Source: Acidobacteriota bacterium (GTDB lineage Bacteria > Acidobacteriota > Terriglobia > Bryobacterales > Bryobacteraceae). From it: a stretch of DNA of 50,223 bases. A program made the translations under genes and the position numbers. The stretch covers positions 980,942 through 1,031,164 of the forward strand of contig JAFDVZ010000007.1 in NCBI GenBank assembly GCA_018268715.1, written 5' to 3'. The notes under the pieces are model-generated. The model saw only the letters and a list, made by a program, of their open reading frames with translations. It had not been told where the DNA came from and ran no database searches. This document shows, piece after piece, positions 7,325-15,837 of the stretch (position 1 is the first letter of the stretch; the number at the start of each line of letters is the position of its first letter).

Positions 7325-8680
7325 CTATTTTGCGTCGAGGATGAAGGTGGGGGCGAGCCCGGCGATTGTCGTGAACCCGGACGGCGTTTCGGCCCGAATG
7401 TAGCTCGAGCAGCCCTGGACCTTGCCCAGGAACGAGTGCGGGTGAACGTCCACCCGCAGATCGCGGATGCTCATCGAGCCGTACTGGTAGACCGGGAAGG
7501 GGAACCGCGTGGGCTCAGTCTCTTCCTGGACGACGTAGGGGGTGCGCATGGCCTGCTTGAGCGCCTTCTCCCAACTGGCTTCATCGGTTTCCGACCCGCG
7601 GAATGCGTGGTTGTCGGCCGAATCGTCGTTGGGGCGCAGCACCAATTTGGTCCGGTTCTTCAGAATGAAGTCCGGCAGGTCCACGGTCTGATCCTGGTAG
7701 GTGGCGTTGGTGGCGGCCACCACACGCGTCCAGGGAATGAACTCGCGGATCACCTTTCTCTCGGCGGCCGGGAAACTCGCGGTGATGGTTTCGTCGGTCA
7801 GCAGGTCGAACATGGCCTTCTTCTGGCCCAGTTCCGACCGGAAACTGTTGACCACGCAGACGGCGTGGTCGCGATAGGCGCGCATCAGCGGGTGGCTGAG
7901 GTCGAAACGCACCAGGAATTCGTGGACTTTGACCCGCCGGTAGACCAGATCGATCCGGAAGTCGCCCTTGCGGAGGACGCCGTTGCGGTACTCCAACTGG
8001 TCCGGCGACACCACTTCGGTGTTATAGCCTTCGCTGCGGAAATAATCGGCAAGGACCAGGAATTCGGGCGATTCGGCGGTCTGGAACGGCTGCCGGAACT
8101 CGACGATGGCGATATTCGGCTGTTCGGTTTTGCCGAACTCTTTGTACGCCTTCAGCAGCGCCGTCAGCAGGTAGCGGGTGCCTCCGACTTTGGTGAGAGG
8201 GTATTTCTTACGGAATTCCTTCACCGGCGGCGCGTCATAGAACAGGTTGTCGAGCGCTTCCCCGAAAGCGACGCCGAGCGGCGTTTCGGCGTTGTAGTCC
8301 ACAAACCGCATCGACCCGTTGTGCAGGTTCGTGTCGAGCAGGGAAGTGACTGAGGCGAAAGAGTACCCGGGATCGACGCCGGCCAGCATCTTCTCGGCCG
8401 GCAATAACTGCATCCGGGACAGCAACTGGGGCGTGCCCAGCGCCATTTTCTCGATTCGGCGGATCGCTCCAAACAGCGATTCGGCCGCCTTGACGAGGTT
8501 TGCGTACTGCCGTTTGGTGATGAGGTGCGGCCTCAGAACCGGAGTCACGGGTCTGGTGCCCGTAATGAGGTGGCGAGCCTTCATCTGCTCCTGGAGGGCG
8601 TTCGCCCACTCCAGGTCCTTGTAAGGATCGCTTTCGAGGATCTTGTGATACCGGGCTATCGCCTCGCCCAACTGCGCCAT
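7325..8680 (-). CDS. Circularly permuted ATP-grasp-like (glutathionylspermidine synthase-type) protein
   Basis: A 451-residue cytoplasmic protein. The segments DTNLHNGSMRFVDYNAETPLG and TKLVLRPNDDSADNHAFRGS, followed by SWEKALKQAM..PYVVQEE, resemble the substrate and nucleotide-binding parts of circularly permuted ATP-grasp ligases, in which Lys/Arg-Pro-x-Asp-Asp and Gln-Glu-Glu bind Mg-ATP. The usual GGKGV glycine loop is replaced by SADNHAF, so activity or substrate may differ. By analogy it would form a peptide-like amide bond; the substrate is unknown. The start is ATG at 8680, with GGAAAGA upstream. It has no operon partner: neighbours are convergent or have their own promoters. Confidence 0.6.
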   Translation of the reverse strand: MAQLGEAIARYHKILESDPYKDLEWANALQEQMKARHLITGTRPVTPVLRPHLITKRQYANLVKAAESLFGAIRRIEKMALGTPQLLSRMQLLPAEKMLAGVDPGYSFASVTSLLDTNLHNGSMRFVDYNAETPLGVAFGEALDNLFYDAPPVKEFRKKYPLTKVGGTRYLLTALLKAYKEFGKTEQPNIAIVEFRQPFQTAESPEFLVLADYFRSEGYNTEVVSPDQLEYRNGVLRKGDFRIDLVYRRVKVHEFLVRFDLSHPLMRAYRDHAVCVVNSFRSELGQKKAMFDLLTDETITASFPAAERKVIREFIPWTRVVAATNATYQDQTVDLPDFILKNRTKLVLRPNDDSADNHAFRGSETDEASWEKALKQAMRTPYVVQEETEPTRFPFPVYQYGSMSIRDLRVDVHPHSFLGKVQGCSSYIRAETPSGFTTIAGLAPTFILDAK

Positions 8681-8705
8681 TGTCAAATCGATCTTTCCGT
8701 TTTCA

Positions 8706-8734
8706 GTATCGCAAACTGATTGCGAATTGTGAAG
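8706..8734 (-). promoter_or_regulatory. Promoter of the ATP-grasp-like gene with inverted repeat
   Basis: On the minus strand TTCACA (8734-8729), a 17-nt spacer and GATACT (8711-8706) give a good sigma-70-type promoter 26 nt before the ATG. The repeat CGCAA-N5-TTGCG (8711-8725) lies within the spacer and may be an operator. Confidence 0.55.
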
Positions 8735-8832
8735 CGGAGGAGCGGCTAACTTCCCATGTAAGCGATTGATAAATATTGACTTAACGAGATTTTCACAGGT
8801 TGTGCGAAAGTGCTTCCCACGACCGGGTCGAA

Positions 8833-8865
8833 GGGCCGGAATCCGTAAAAATGGAATTCCGGCCC
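8833..8865 (-). terminator. Hairpin downstream of the TIGR03437 gene
   Basis: GGGCCGGAAT (8833-8842) pairs perfectly with ATTCCGGCCC (8856-8865), starting 13 nt after the stop codon of the minus-strand gene. There is no downstream U-tract on either strand, so this is a hairpin-only termination or 3'-end signal. Confidence 0.45.
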
Positions 8866-8877
8866 TCCGAGTGAAAG

Positions 8878-11247
8878 CTACTTCACACCCATGGTCACGC
8901 CGGATTGGGCGGACACTCCGCCGACGGAAACGGTCACCGGAATGGACTTTCCAGTACTCGAATCGGTCGGGACGGTGGCGTTGATTTGCAGGACGCCGGG
9001 GAAAGAACCGGGTGGAACGGCGCTGGTAGTGGTCGCGGTCTTCCCATCAATCGTTACAGTAACCGGTGACGCTGTGTCAATTCCGCTCGCCGCCCACTGA
9101 TATGAGCCGCTGACGGGATTTGTGACGCCAAAACCGGTGATATAAAGCACCACAATTGAGCCTTTTGCGGCCGTATTTGAGCTCGAATTGACCACATAAT
9201 CGCCGGTTGTGGCGTTGTAGTTGAGGATTGCGCCCTGGCCCCGGCCTGACCCGTCCACCGTGAAGATGCCGGGCTGGGTCTCCTGCGCGGCCAGCGTGTA
9301 GGTCTTCGAGCTGAGGGCGCCGTTGACGACGGTCATCTGGACGGAAGTCTGTCCCGAGACCTCGAACGGAACCATCGCGCCCACCTGGCCTGAAGCGGCG
9401 TAGAGCAGCGCCGCCGGAACCTGGTTTATCCCGACCTTAAAAAGCACCTGGGTTCCGCCGTTCACCGGGGCCGGATTCGGGAGGTTCTGGGGCAAGGTGG
9501 CGGAATTCGGGTCGTAGATCGCCATGGCCGAGGGTCCGAGCCCCGTGCCGAAGATGGTGATCAACTCGCCCGGCGCAACGGTTCCGGCGGCATAGCTGGC
9601 GGCGTTGGCGACGCCGAGGATCCGGGGTTCCGGCCCATAAACCAGCAACTGCCCGTCGTTGGAGACGCCCCCACCCGGCGTGGGAGTGCTGACGGCCAAC
9701 CGCAACATCCCGATCTTGTTCAGGTACGAGTTGGGCACGCCCACCTGCATCGCGCCGTCGCTCAGGAGTTTGGCCGTGAGCATCCCGGTGATGCCCGAGG
9801 TGGTCGGCGTGCCGCTGACCGTGGCGGCGCTTCCCGAGGGAACCATGGTGAGACCCGTGGGCAGGGGAGTGGTGCTGTCGAGCGACCACGCGTACGTCCC
9901 CGATCCGCCAATGGCGACCAAAGTCAGGTTGTACGCCGTCCCGACCGTGGCGGCCGAAATGATGGCGGGCACCGTGACCCACATCTCGCTTGCGCTGGGC
10001 ATCGCGCCCGGGTAGACGGTCAGGTTCACCGGTTGGTACGCCATGGCGCCGACAGAGTCCGTCACCGCTATGTTGAACGTGTAGTTTCCGGCGACCGGGA
10101 TGATGCAGGAAAGAAGGCCGTCGGTACCCATCGAAAACCCGGAGGGTAGATTGGTGGCCGACCAGGTGTAGGGCCCCGTGCCGCCGGATACATAGGGGCT
10201 CAAATCCTGGAAATAGGACAGGGTGGTGAAGCCGGTCGGCAACGGCGATCCGAAAGTCGTCCTCAGGCCCGTGGCGGTTGTCGAATACACCGGCACGGAC
10301 ACCGTTTCACTCGCCGTGATCGGGGGCGAGGAGCCATCGGCGACCTTGATGGTCGACGAGTTGGTGAAGCCCGAAACCGCGATGGTCGAGGTCGAAAAGA
10401 AGCTGGTCCCATTGACTACGATGGTGGTGGTTCCGGAACTCGCCGAACTCATTACGACCCCGTCGGGCCAGGTTCCCGTGATCACTGGGGGAGCGGCGCG
10501 GACGACCAGCGTCACCGGATAGGTGATGGACTTGTTGGTGGCCGTCGGCGCGGTGATGGTGACGTTGGCGGTGTAGGTCTTGGGCGCGAGTTTCGACAGC
10601 TCGATGGGATCGATGCTGACCTGGATCGGTTTGGTCAACCCCACCAACTGGATCGATCCGGTTGGACTCAGTTTGAGCCACGGAGCCGAGGCCACCGACA
10701 CAGTCACCGACATGGGCGATCCGTCGCTGTACAGCAGAAACTGCTGCGACGTGGGCGGCGTTCCCCCGGTGGTGTAGTTGAACGAACTCAAGGCCGAGGG
10801 GCTGACGTGGAGCGTCGACGCGGGCGGCGAGATGCTGAGCGTCACCGACACCGATTGCGTGATCGTGCCGCTCTGGGTGTTGGCCGAGGCGGTGATCACG
10901 GCGGTGTAGTTGCCGGCGGCGAGCCCGGTCGGCGTCACCGTGACGGTCACCGACGCAGGCAGCGACGCCGCCACCCCCGCGCGGATCGAGGTCGTTACCC
11001 AATTGCCGTTGCTCGGCGGATCGCCCGCCACCGACAGGGTGATCGCAAGGCCGGCCGTAGTGCTCTTGAACGCCACGCTCTGCGCCGCGGGCATGGTGGT
11101 GGCGCCGATCTGATAGGCGAAGTTCAGAACCGCGGGCGTAGCGGTGATCGAAGGCGTGGTGCTGGTCTGACCCACCACGAGCAGCGTCGCGAAAAGGCAA
11201 AGAAGCAGCGCGCGTCTGGCGGCCGTGCTTGTCGTGAACAAATCCAT
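8878..11247 (-). CDS. Secreted Ig-like repeat protein with TIGR03437 (Solibacter) C-terminal domain
   Basis: A 789-residue surface or secreted protein. After a signal peptide (ARRALLLCLFATLLVVGQ) come Ser/Thr-rich beta-sandwich repeats with BACON/Ig-like pattern (for example SAPWLKLSPTGSIQL and a putative-Ig ATNLPSGFSMGTDGLLS unit), then the C-terminal TIGR03437 domain beginning GVANAASYAAGTVAPGELI and containing TIFGTGLGP, ASGQVGAMVPFEV and VLYITGFG. This domain is a lineage hallmark of Solibacter-type acidobacteria; its role is unknown, but adhesion or matrix functions are plausible. The start is MDLFTT at 11247, with AGGA 5 nt upstream; a longer start at 11295 lacks support. Confidence 0.88.
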   Translation of the reverse strand: MDLFTTSTAARRALLLCLFATLLVVGQTSTTPSITATPAVLNFAYQIGATTMPAAQSVAFKSTTAGLAITLSVAGDPPSNGNWVTTSIRAGVAASLPASVTVTVTPTGLAAGNYTAVITASANTQSGTITQSVSVTLSISPPASTLHVSPSALSSFNYTTGGTPPTSQQFLLYSDGSPMSVTVSVASAPWLKLSPTGSIQLVGLTKPIQVSIDPIELSKLAPKTYTANVTITAPTATNKSITYPVTLVVRAAPPVITGTWPDGVVMSSASSGTTTIVVNGTSFFSTSTIAVSGFTNSSTIKVADGSSPPITASETVSVPVYSTTATGLRTTFGSPLPTGFTTLSYFQDLSPYVSGGTGPYTWSATNLPSGFSMGTDGLLSCIIPVAGNYTFNIAVTDSVGAMAYQPVNLTVYPGAMPSASEMWVTVPAIISAATVGTAYNLTLVAIGGSGTYAWSLDSTTPLPTGLTMVPSGSAATVSGTPTTSGITGMLTAKLLSDGAMQVGVPNSYLNKIGMLRLAVSTPTPGGGVSNDGQLLVYGPEPRILGVANAASYAAGTVAPGELITIFGTGLGPSAMAIYDPNSATLPQNLPNPAPVNGGTQVLFKVGINQVPAALLYAASGQVGAMVPFEVSGQTSVQMTVVNGALSSKTYTLAAQETQPGIFTVDGSGRGQGAILNYNATTGDYVVNSSSNTAAKGSIVVLYITGFGVTNPVSGSYQWAASGIDTASPVTVTIDGKTATTTSAVPPGSFPGVLQINATVPTDSSTGKSIPVTVSVGGVSAQSGVTMGVK

Positions 11248-11390
11248 TAGAGTCCTACTTCCACACGGTAGATCGTCGTTTCTTCGCCTCCGCATGAGGG
11301 GAATAAGCGTGGGTCAAAACCCCAAGGAAATTCCGTAATCCAACGGTGCCCGTTCTCTTCTGAACGATAGCGGCGATCTAAGATAAAGCA

Positions 11391-12380
11391 ATGCCCGACT
11401 ATCAGGCCGTGCTGGTGCTGTCGTTCGGCGGACCAGAGCACCGCGACGACGTCATCCCGTTTCTCGAGAACGTTTTACGAGGACGAAACGTCCCTCGCGA
11501 ACGCCTGCTCGCGGTGGCCGAGCACTACTATCATTTCGGCGGCAAGAGCCCCATCAACGATCAAAATCGAGAGCTGATCGCGGCTCTTGAGGCCGAGTTT
11601 CGACGTTGCGGCCTCAATTTGCCGGTTTATTGGGGTAATCGGAACTGGCGCCCGTTGCTCGACGACACGCTGCGACGGATGCGGGCCGATGGGGTCCGGC
11701 GGGCGGCCGTGTACGTGACTTCCGCCTTCAGTTCCTATTCAGGCTGCCGTCAATATATAGAGGACATGGACCGGGCGCGGGCGGAGGTCGGGCAGGATGC
11801 TCCGGAACTCGACAAACTGCCTTCGTTTTCGAGCCGGCCCGGCTTCATCGCGACGGTGGCGGAGCGTGTCGAAGACGCCCTGGCGCGGGTTCCCCAGGAG
11901 CGGCGTTCCCAGGCCCAACTGGTGTTCACGGCCCACAGCGTTCCCAGGGCGATGGCGGAGGCGAGTCCTTATATCACGCAACTCCATGAAGCGTGTGGAC
12001 TTGTGGCCGCGAGGCTGGGGAAGCCAGAGTGGACGCTCGCCTATCAGAGCCGGAGCGGTCCCCCCACGCAGCCGTGGCTCGAGCCCGACATCCTGCCGCT
12101 GCTCCGCCGGATTCGTGAAGACCGGGGGCCGGGCGCAGATGTTGTGCTGTCTCCGATCGGCTTCGTTTCCGACCACATGGAGGTGCTCTACGACCTGGAT
12201 ACGGAGGCGGCGGCGGTGGCGCGCGAACTGGACCTGAGCCTGATACGGGCGGCGACGCCGGGCGTTCACCCTCTGTTCATCGCCATGATCCGGGAGATGG
12301 TCGAAGAGCGGATGGCTGCGAGCGGACAGTACCTCTGCCGCGATGGCTGCTGCCCGCCGGGCCGCCGTCCGGCCGCCTAG
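11391..12380 (+). CDS. hemH: Ferrochelatase, probably [2Fe-2S]-containing
   Basis: Inserts Fe2+ into a porphyrin at the end of haem synthesis (protoporphyrin or coproporphyrin type not resolved). The 329-residue protein has the LSFGGPE start, the catalytic His182 in FTAHSVP, the LAYQSRSGPP motif and Glu264 in SDHMEVLYD. Cys119 (SYSGCRQY) plus three C-terminal cysteines (Cys316, Cys320, Cys321) match the pattern of ferrochelatases that hold a [2Fe-2S] cluster with one internal and three C-terminal ligands. TAAGAT lies 6 nt upstream of ATG with no Shine-Dalgarno sequence, so leaderless expression is likely. The stop codon is inside the left end of a long fold-back element. Confidence 0.95.
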   Translation: MPDYQAVLVLSFGGPEHRDDVIPFLENVLRGRNVPRERLLAVAEHYYHFGGKSPINDQNRELIAALEAEFRRCGLNLPVYWGNRNWRPLLDDTLRRMRADGVRRAAVYVTSAFSSYSGCRQYIEDMDRARAEVGQDAPELDKLPSFSSRPGFIATVAERVEDALARVPQERRSQAQLVFTAHSVPRAMAEASPYITQLHEACGLVAARLGKPEWTLAYQSRSGPPTQPWLEPDILPLLRRIREDRGPGADVVLSPIGFVSDHMEVLYDLDTEAAAVARELDLSLIRAATPGVHPLFIAMIREMVEERMAASGQYLCRDGCCPPGRRPAA

Positions 12381-12544
12381 CAGGCGCGTGGCGCAAGTCG
12401 CGTGGGACCGCGCAGCCAGGATTTAGCCCGCTAGCTTCGTTGCTCGTCGTCGGAGACGGCCCGCGTCGATTTCCTCCTCGCGCCTCGCTTTCGAGCCAAA
12501 TCCTGGCTGCGCGGTCCCACGCGATTTGCGCCACGGGCTGCTAG
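12377..12544. repeat. 168-bp fold-back (long inverted repeat, MITE/REP-like) element
   Basis: Arms at 12387-12424 and 12498-12535 are 38 nt each and inverted copies with a single mismatch (G12397, which would form a G-U pair in RNA). Beyond a short unmatched 2-3 nt, the outermost CTAGCAG (12377-12383) and CTGCTAG (12538-12544) also pair. The 73-nt centre has no ORF. It starts at the hemH stop codon and ends just before the next promoter. There is no transposase, so it is either a non-autonomous mobile repeat or a very stable intergenic hairpin that ends hemH transcripts. Confidence 0.85.
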
Positions 12545-12575
12545 AGCCGCCCGGAGGCATGGGTACAATCGAGTG

Positions 12576-13853
12576 GTGACCCCCCGCCTGGCGCTCGCCG
12601 GTCTTCTGTTGCTCCCCTGGGCGGCCGGACAGGACGGTTCGCCCGATCCGGCTTTCGCGAAGATCCCGTTCGACGATTGGCTGAAGGAGAGCGTTCAGCC
12701 GAAGATCCGCTGGTGGCTGCACGCCTCCCACCCGGTGCTTGCGATGCATCAGCGGCTGATCGTGGAATTCGAGTTGCGATTGGACGGCGCCGAACTCGAA
12801 TCGCGCAGGGGGAAGGGCCAGCTCCAGATCTACTTCCAGGTGACCGACGCCGATGGGCGCAAGTATCAGAGCCACGGCGAGATCGACCTGACCAAGGTGG
12901 AGGAGGGGGTGAAGGCGAGCTACATCGTCTACACCGACTACGCCTTCGTGCTGCCGGGGGAATACCGCGTCGCGGCCGCGTTCCACCTTCCGTCGACGAA
13001 CGAGCATGGCGCTCGGGAAGATCGGCTGAGAGTCCAGCCGTTACGCGGCGATCCACTGGCTGGAAGCTGGTACAAACTGCCTCCTGTGGAGTTTCTCGGC
13101 GCCTCTCAGCCGCCGGAGACCTGGTTTCTGCCCGCAGTGCGGGGACGGCTGCATCTGACGGTGAAGCCGAAACATCCGGTGCGGCTCGACATCGTGGCGA
13201 ACGTGAGCACTTCGGAGCAACAGGTACGCGGGCGGCGCAATCCATCGTGGCGGCCAGGCATGCTGATCCCGGCGTTCAAGGCGTTCGCTCAGGTCGGGGT
13301 GGAGGCGGGGGCGACGGATACGACGCTGGTCGACGTTCTGCGGCGCAAGGTGCTGTTCCGTCAATCGGCGGAGCAGGCGCTCGATTGGGACGCGATTCGG
13401 CCGGCATTGGTGGAAGCGAGCGCCGGGACGATCGACCTGAAGGCGCTCGAAGGCCGGCGGAGGGACCTGGCGTTCCTCATCTCGGAGCTGAACCGGCGGC
13501 TGGCGGGCGATGGCGGGCCGCGCGCGGTAGTGTTGATCAGCAATATGGTCGAGTTCGAATCCGGGCAGGACGTTTCCACAGAACGCGTGAAGCGGTGCGA
13601 TGGATGCCGGCTGTTCTACGTGCGGATCCGGCCGCCGATTGCACGGCCGTCGACGCCGATGGCGGTTCCCCGTGGGGGGCGTCGCATGGGAGGCTCGCCG
13701 GGCGGCAGATCGCTCGGATATCTGTCGGAAAATCCCATCGATCAGATCGAACCGGTGCTGAAGCCGGCCGCGCCGCGGGTGTTCGACTTCGCGACGCCGG
13801 AGCAGTTGCGCAAGGCGATGGCGGCGATTCTCGACGAGATCGCCCGGATGTAG
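12576..13853 (+). CDS. Exported protein of unknown function with VWA-like C-terminal region
   Basis: A 425-residue protein I do not recognise. The N-terminus (RLALAGLLLLPWAAGQ) is a signal peptide. Residues of about 40-150 form a beta-rich region (QLQIYFQVTDADGRKY, YAFVLPGEYRVAAAFHLP). The C-terminal half (AFLISELNRRL..PRAVVLISNMVEFESGQD) recalls the core strand and loop of VWFA-type proteins common in acidobacteria, but no MIDAS DxSxS is visible. Tandem GTG codons at 12573 and 12576 are both possible starts; TACAAT is 6 nt before the second. It is convergent with the next TIGR03437 gene, 4 bp apart. Confidence 0.6.
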   Translation: MTPRLALAGLLLLPWAAGQDGSPDPAFAKIPFDDWLKESVQPKIRWWLHASHPVLAMHQRLIVEFELRLDGAELESRRGKGQLQIYFQVTDADGRKYQSHGEIDLTKVEEGVKASYIVYTDYAFVLPGEYRVAAAFHLPSTNEHGAREDRLRVQPLRGDPLAGSWYKLPPVEFLGASQPPETWFLPAVRGRLHLTVKPKHPVRLDIVANVSTSEQQVRGRRNPSWRPGMLIPAFKAFAQVGVEAGATDTTLVDVLRRKVLFRQSAEQALDWDAIRPALVEASAGTIDLKALEGRRRDLAFLISELNRRLAGDGGPRAVVLISNMVEFESGQDVSTERVKRCDGCRLFYVRIRPPIARPSTPMAVPRGGRRMGGSPGGRSLGYLSENPIDQIEPVLKPAAPRVFDFATPEQLRKAMAAILDEIARM

Positions 13854-13857
13854 CCGG

Positions 13858-15774
13858 CTATAGGAACCGTCGCCGGCTGACGCCTCGGCCCATTGTCATC
13901 GGTTTGTGGATCTGGGGCGCGGGTGCGACGTTGCTGGTAGCCGCCGCGCCGACTGGAATCCAGGCCTCGGTGATGTAGAAATCGGGCGAGGCGATGGCGA
14001 AGCTCTGGTTCCCGGTGGTGAGGGTGGACGGGATCTGCACGTTGATCTGGTACAGGCCGACCAGCCCGGGCGCGAGGCCTACGAAGCTGGTGGCCGCCGC
14101 CGTGCCGCCGATGTAGATCGTCAAGGTGTTGGTGGTGGTGCTGAAGGGGCTGGTCGGGCCGGGTGCGCCGTCGGCCACCGCGGGACTGACGTCGCCCAGG
14201 CCGGTGACGTAGACCGAGACCGTTTCACCGGGCTGGGCGGGTTTGGAGGGCGACACCACGGAGTAGTCCGGATGCAGCGCCGCAGTGTAACCGGTCCCGC
14301 CTGGCGGGTTGGTGAAGGCGCCCGGGGAGGTCAGGTTCACCCAGGAGCTGACGGTGTTCGATTTCTCACCGTTATTGATGACCTGGATCGACGCGGCGAT
14401 CTCCGTGGTTCCGAAGGGGACCATCGCCGAGACCTGGCCCGGGCTGACGTAGTAGATCGGCGCGGGACGGTTGTTCACCATCACCTGCACGCCGTTCAAT
14501 TGGAAGGGGAAGGTGCTGTCGCTCGCCACCGTCGGCGCGAGGTTCGAACCGTAGATCGTGATCAGTTCGCCCGGCGCGACGCCCGAGGTGAACCAGGCGG
14601 AGCTGCCCGCGTTCACGACGCCCGTCGGGTAGATGTAGACGCCCGAAGGGGTGAACGACGGGGCCTGGATGGCGACGTTGACTCCCGTGGCGGCGGCGTT
14701 GCCGACTCCGATCCGGATCGCGCCGCCGGCGCCGAAGAAGTATTGGCCGAACGAATCCGTATAACTCCCGTTCGACAGCGTATAGGCCGCCGAGTACATG
14801 TAGTCGTAGGGGGTTCCGTTGTTGGAGAACACCGAGTACAGACGCTGGTGCGCCAGCAGGTTGCCCGAAGTCGCTTTGAATGACCCGTAGTATGTGTTCA
14901 GGTCCTCGTAGCCCGAGGAAATCTGGGAATTATCCTGATAGACCCCCGCCTGATAGTAGAGCCCATCGAAGGTCGGCGACGTCGTAGCCGATTGAACTCC
15001 GATGATCATGTCGAAACCGTTCGGGGATCCCCCGAAAACGAACGAACCGTCGGGTGAAAAGTACAGGTATTTGTTGCCGGCGATCAGGTTGCTGGTGGTG
15101 AGCTGTCCGCCGAGATACACGACTGCGGCGCCGTTGCTGAAGCTGTAGCGAACGCCCGAGATGTTCTGAGTGATCTGCGAGTAGCCGGCGATGTTGCCGG
15201 TGACGCGGACCGTCCCGATGTTGCCGGTTCCGTCCGGGCTCATCTGGAAGGTGCAGTTACGGCTGTCCTCGGGGTAGACGGTGGGGGTGTCGAGCTGGAC
15301 GAATGTGTATGTGCCCTTGAACGACGCTTGGGTGGGCGCCGGGGAGGCGAGCGGCGCGGCGATGAACAGGTCGTTGAAGCCGGCCTCGGTGCTGCTGGCG
15401 ATGAATACTCCCTTGGAGACGAGCCCGAAGATCGAGTCGCCGGTCGACAACGGGCTGCTGATGTAGCCGAAGCCGCTCGAGGAGATGGCGTAGGTTCCGG
15501 ACTTGGTCCCGAAGTTGATCTGCGCGCCGGCGGTGTTGTCGGTGATCAGGGTGTTGGTGATGGTGTAGTTGCCGGCGCCGTCGAAGGTGATATTACCGAA
15601 CAAGGCGGCGGACTCGCCGTAGACGTCGTAGGAGGTGTCGACGATCCAGGCGACCTCCCGGAAGTAGTAGGTTCCCTGGAGCATGCTGTTGCCCGAGTTG
15701 TCCCAGGTCTGAGCGGCGATGGGAAACGTGGTGGCGGCGAGGAGGGTGAGCGGCGCGAGCAGGTGGAGTCTCAC
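13858..15774 (-). CDS. Secreted protein with TIGR03437 (Solibacter) C-terminal domain
   Basis: A 638-residue secreted protein with a clear signal peptide (LHLLAPLTLLAATTFPIAAQ). The N-terminal 350 residues are Gly/Ser/Tyr-rich beta repeats (GSYTDSFGQYFFG and similar). The C-terminal TIGR03437 domain starts near GVVNAGSSAWFTSGVAPGE and includes LITIYGSNLAP, YVSPGQVSAMVPFG and VSVYVTGLGD. It ends with a basic tail GRGVSRRRFL, absent from the other TIGR03437 protein here. The only start in the right place is a GTG at 15774. It shares the C-terminal domain but not the N-terminal repeats with the 789-residue protein upstream. Confidence 0.87.
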   Translation of the reverse strand: MRLHLLAPLTLLAATTFPIAAQTWDNSGNSMLQGTYYFREVAWIVDTSYDVYGESAALFGNITFDGAGNYTITNTLITDNTAGAQINFGTKSGTYAISSSGFGYISSPLSTGDSIFGLVSKGVFIASSTEAGFNDLFIAAPLASPAPTQASFKGTYTFVQLDTPTVYPEDSRNCTFQMSPDGTGNIGTVRVTGNIAGYSQITQNISGVRYSFSNGAAVVYLGGQLTTSNLIAGNKYLYFSPDGSFVFGGSPNGFDMIIGVQSATTSPTFDGLYYQAGVYQDNSQISSGYEDLNTYYGSFKATSGNLLAHQRLYSVFSNNGTPYDYMYSAAYTLSNGSYTDSFGQYFFGAGGAIRIGVGNAAATGVNVAIQAPSFTPSGVYIYPTGVVNAGSSAWFTSGVAPGELITIYGSNLAPTVASDSTFPFQLNGVQVMVNNRPAPIYYVSPGQVSAMVPFGTTEIAASIQVINNGEKSNTVSSWVNLTSPGAFTNPPGGTGYTAALHPDYSVVSPSKPAQPGETVSVYVTGLGDVSPAVADGAPGPTSPFSTTTNTLTIYIGGTAAATSFVGLAPGLVGLYQINVQIPSTLTTGNQSFAIASPDFYITEAWIPVGAAATSNVAPAPQIHKPMTMGRGVSRRRFL

Positions 15775-15837
15775 CCTTTGAATGACGACGGTAATAGGTT
15801 TTGGGTTAACAGTGAGTTGCGCGGAAATCGAGGTCCT

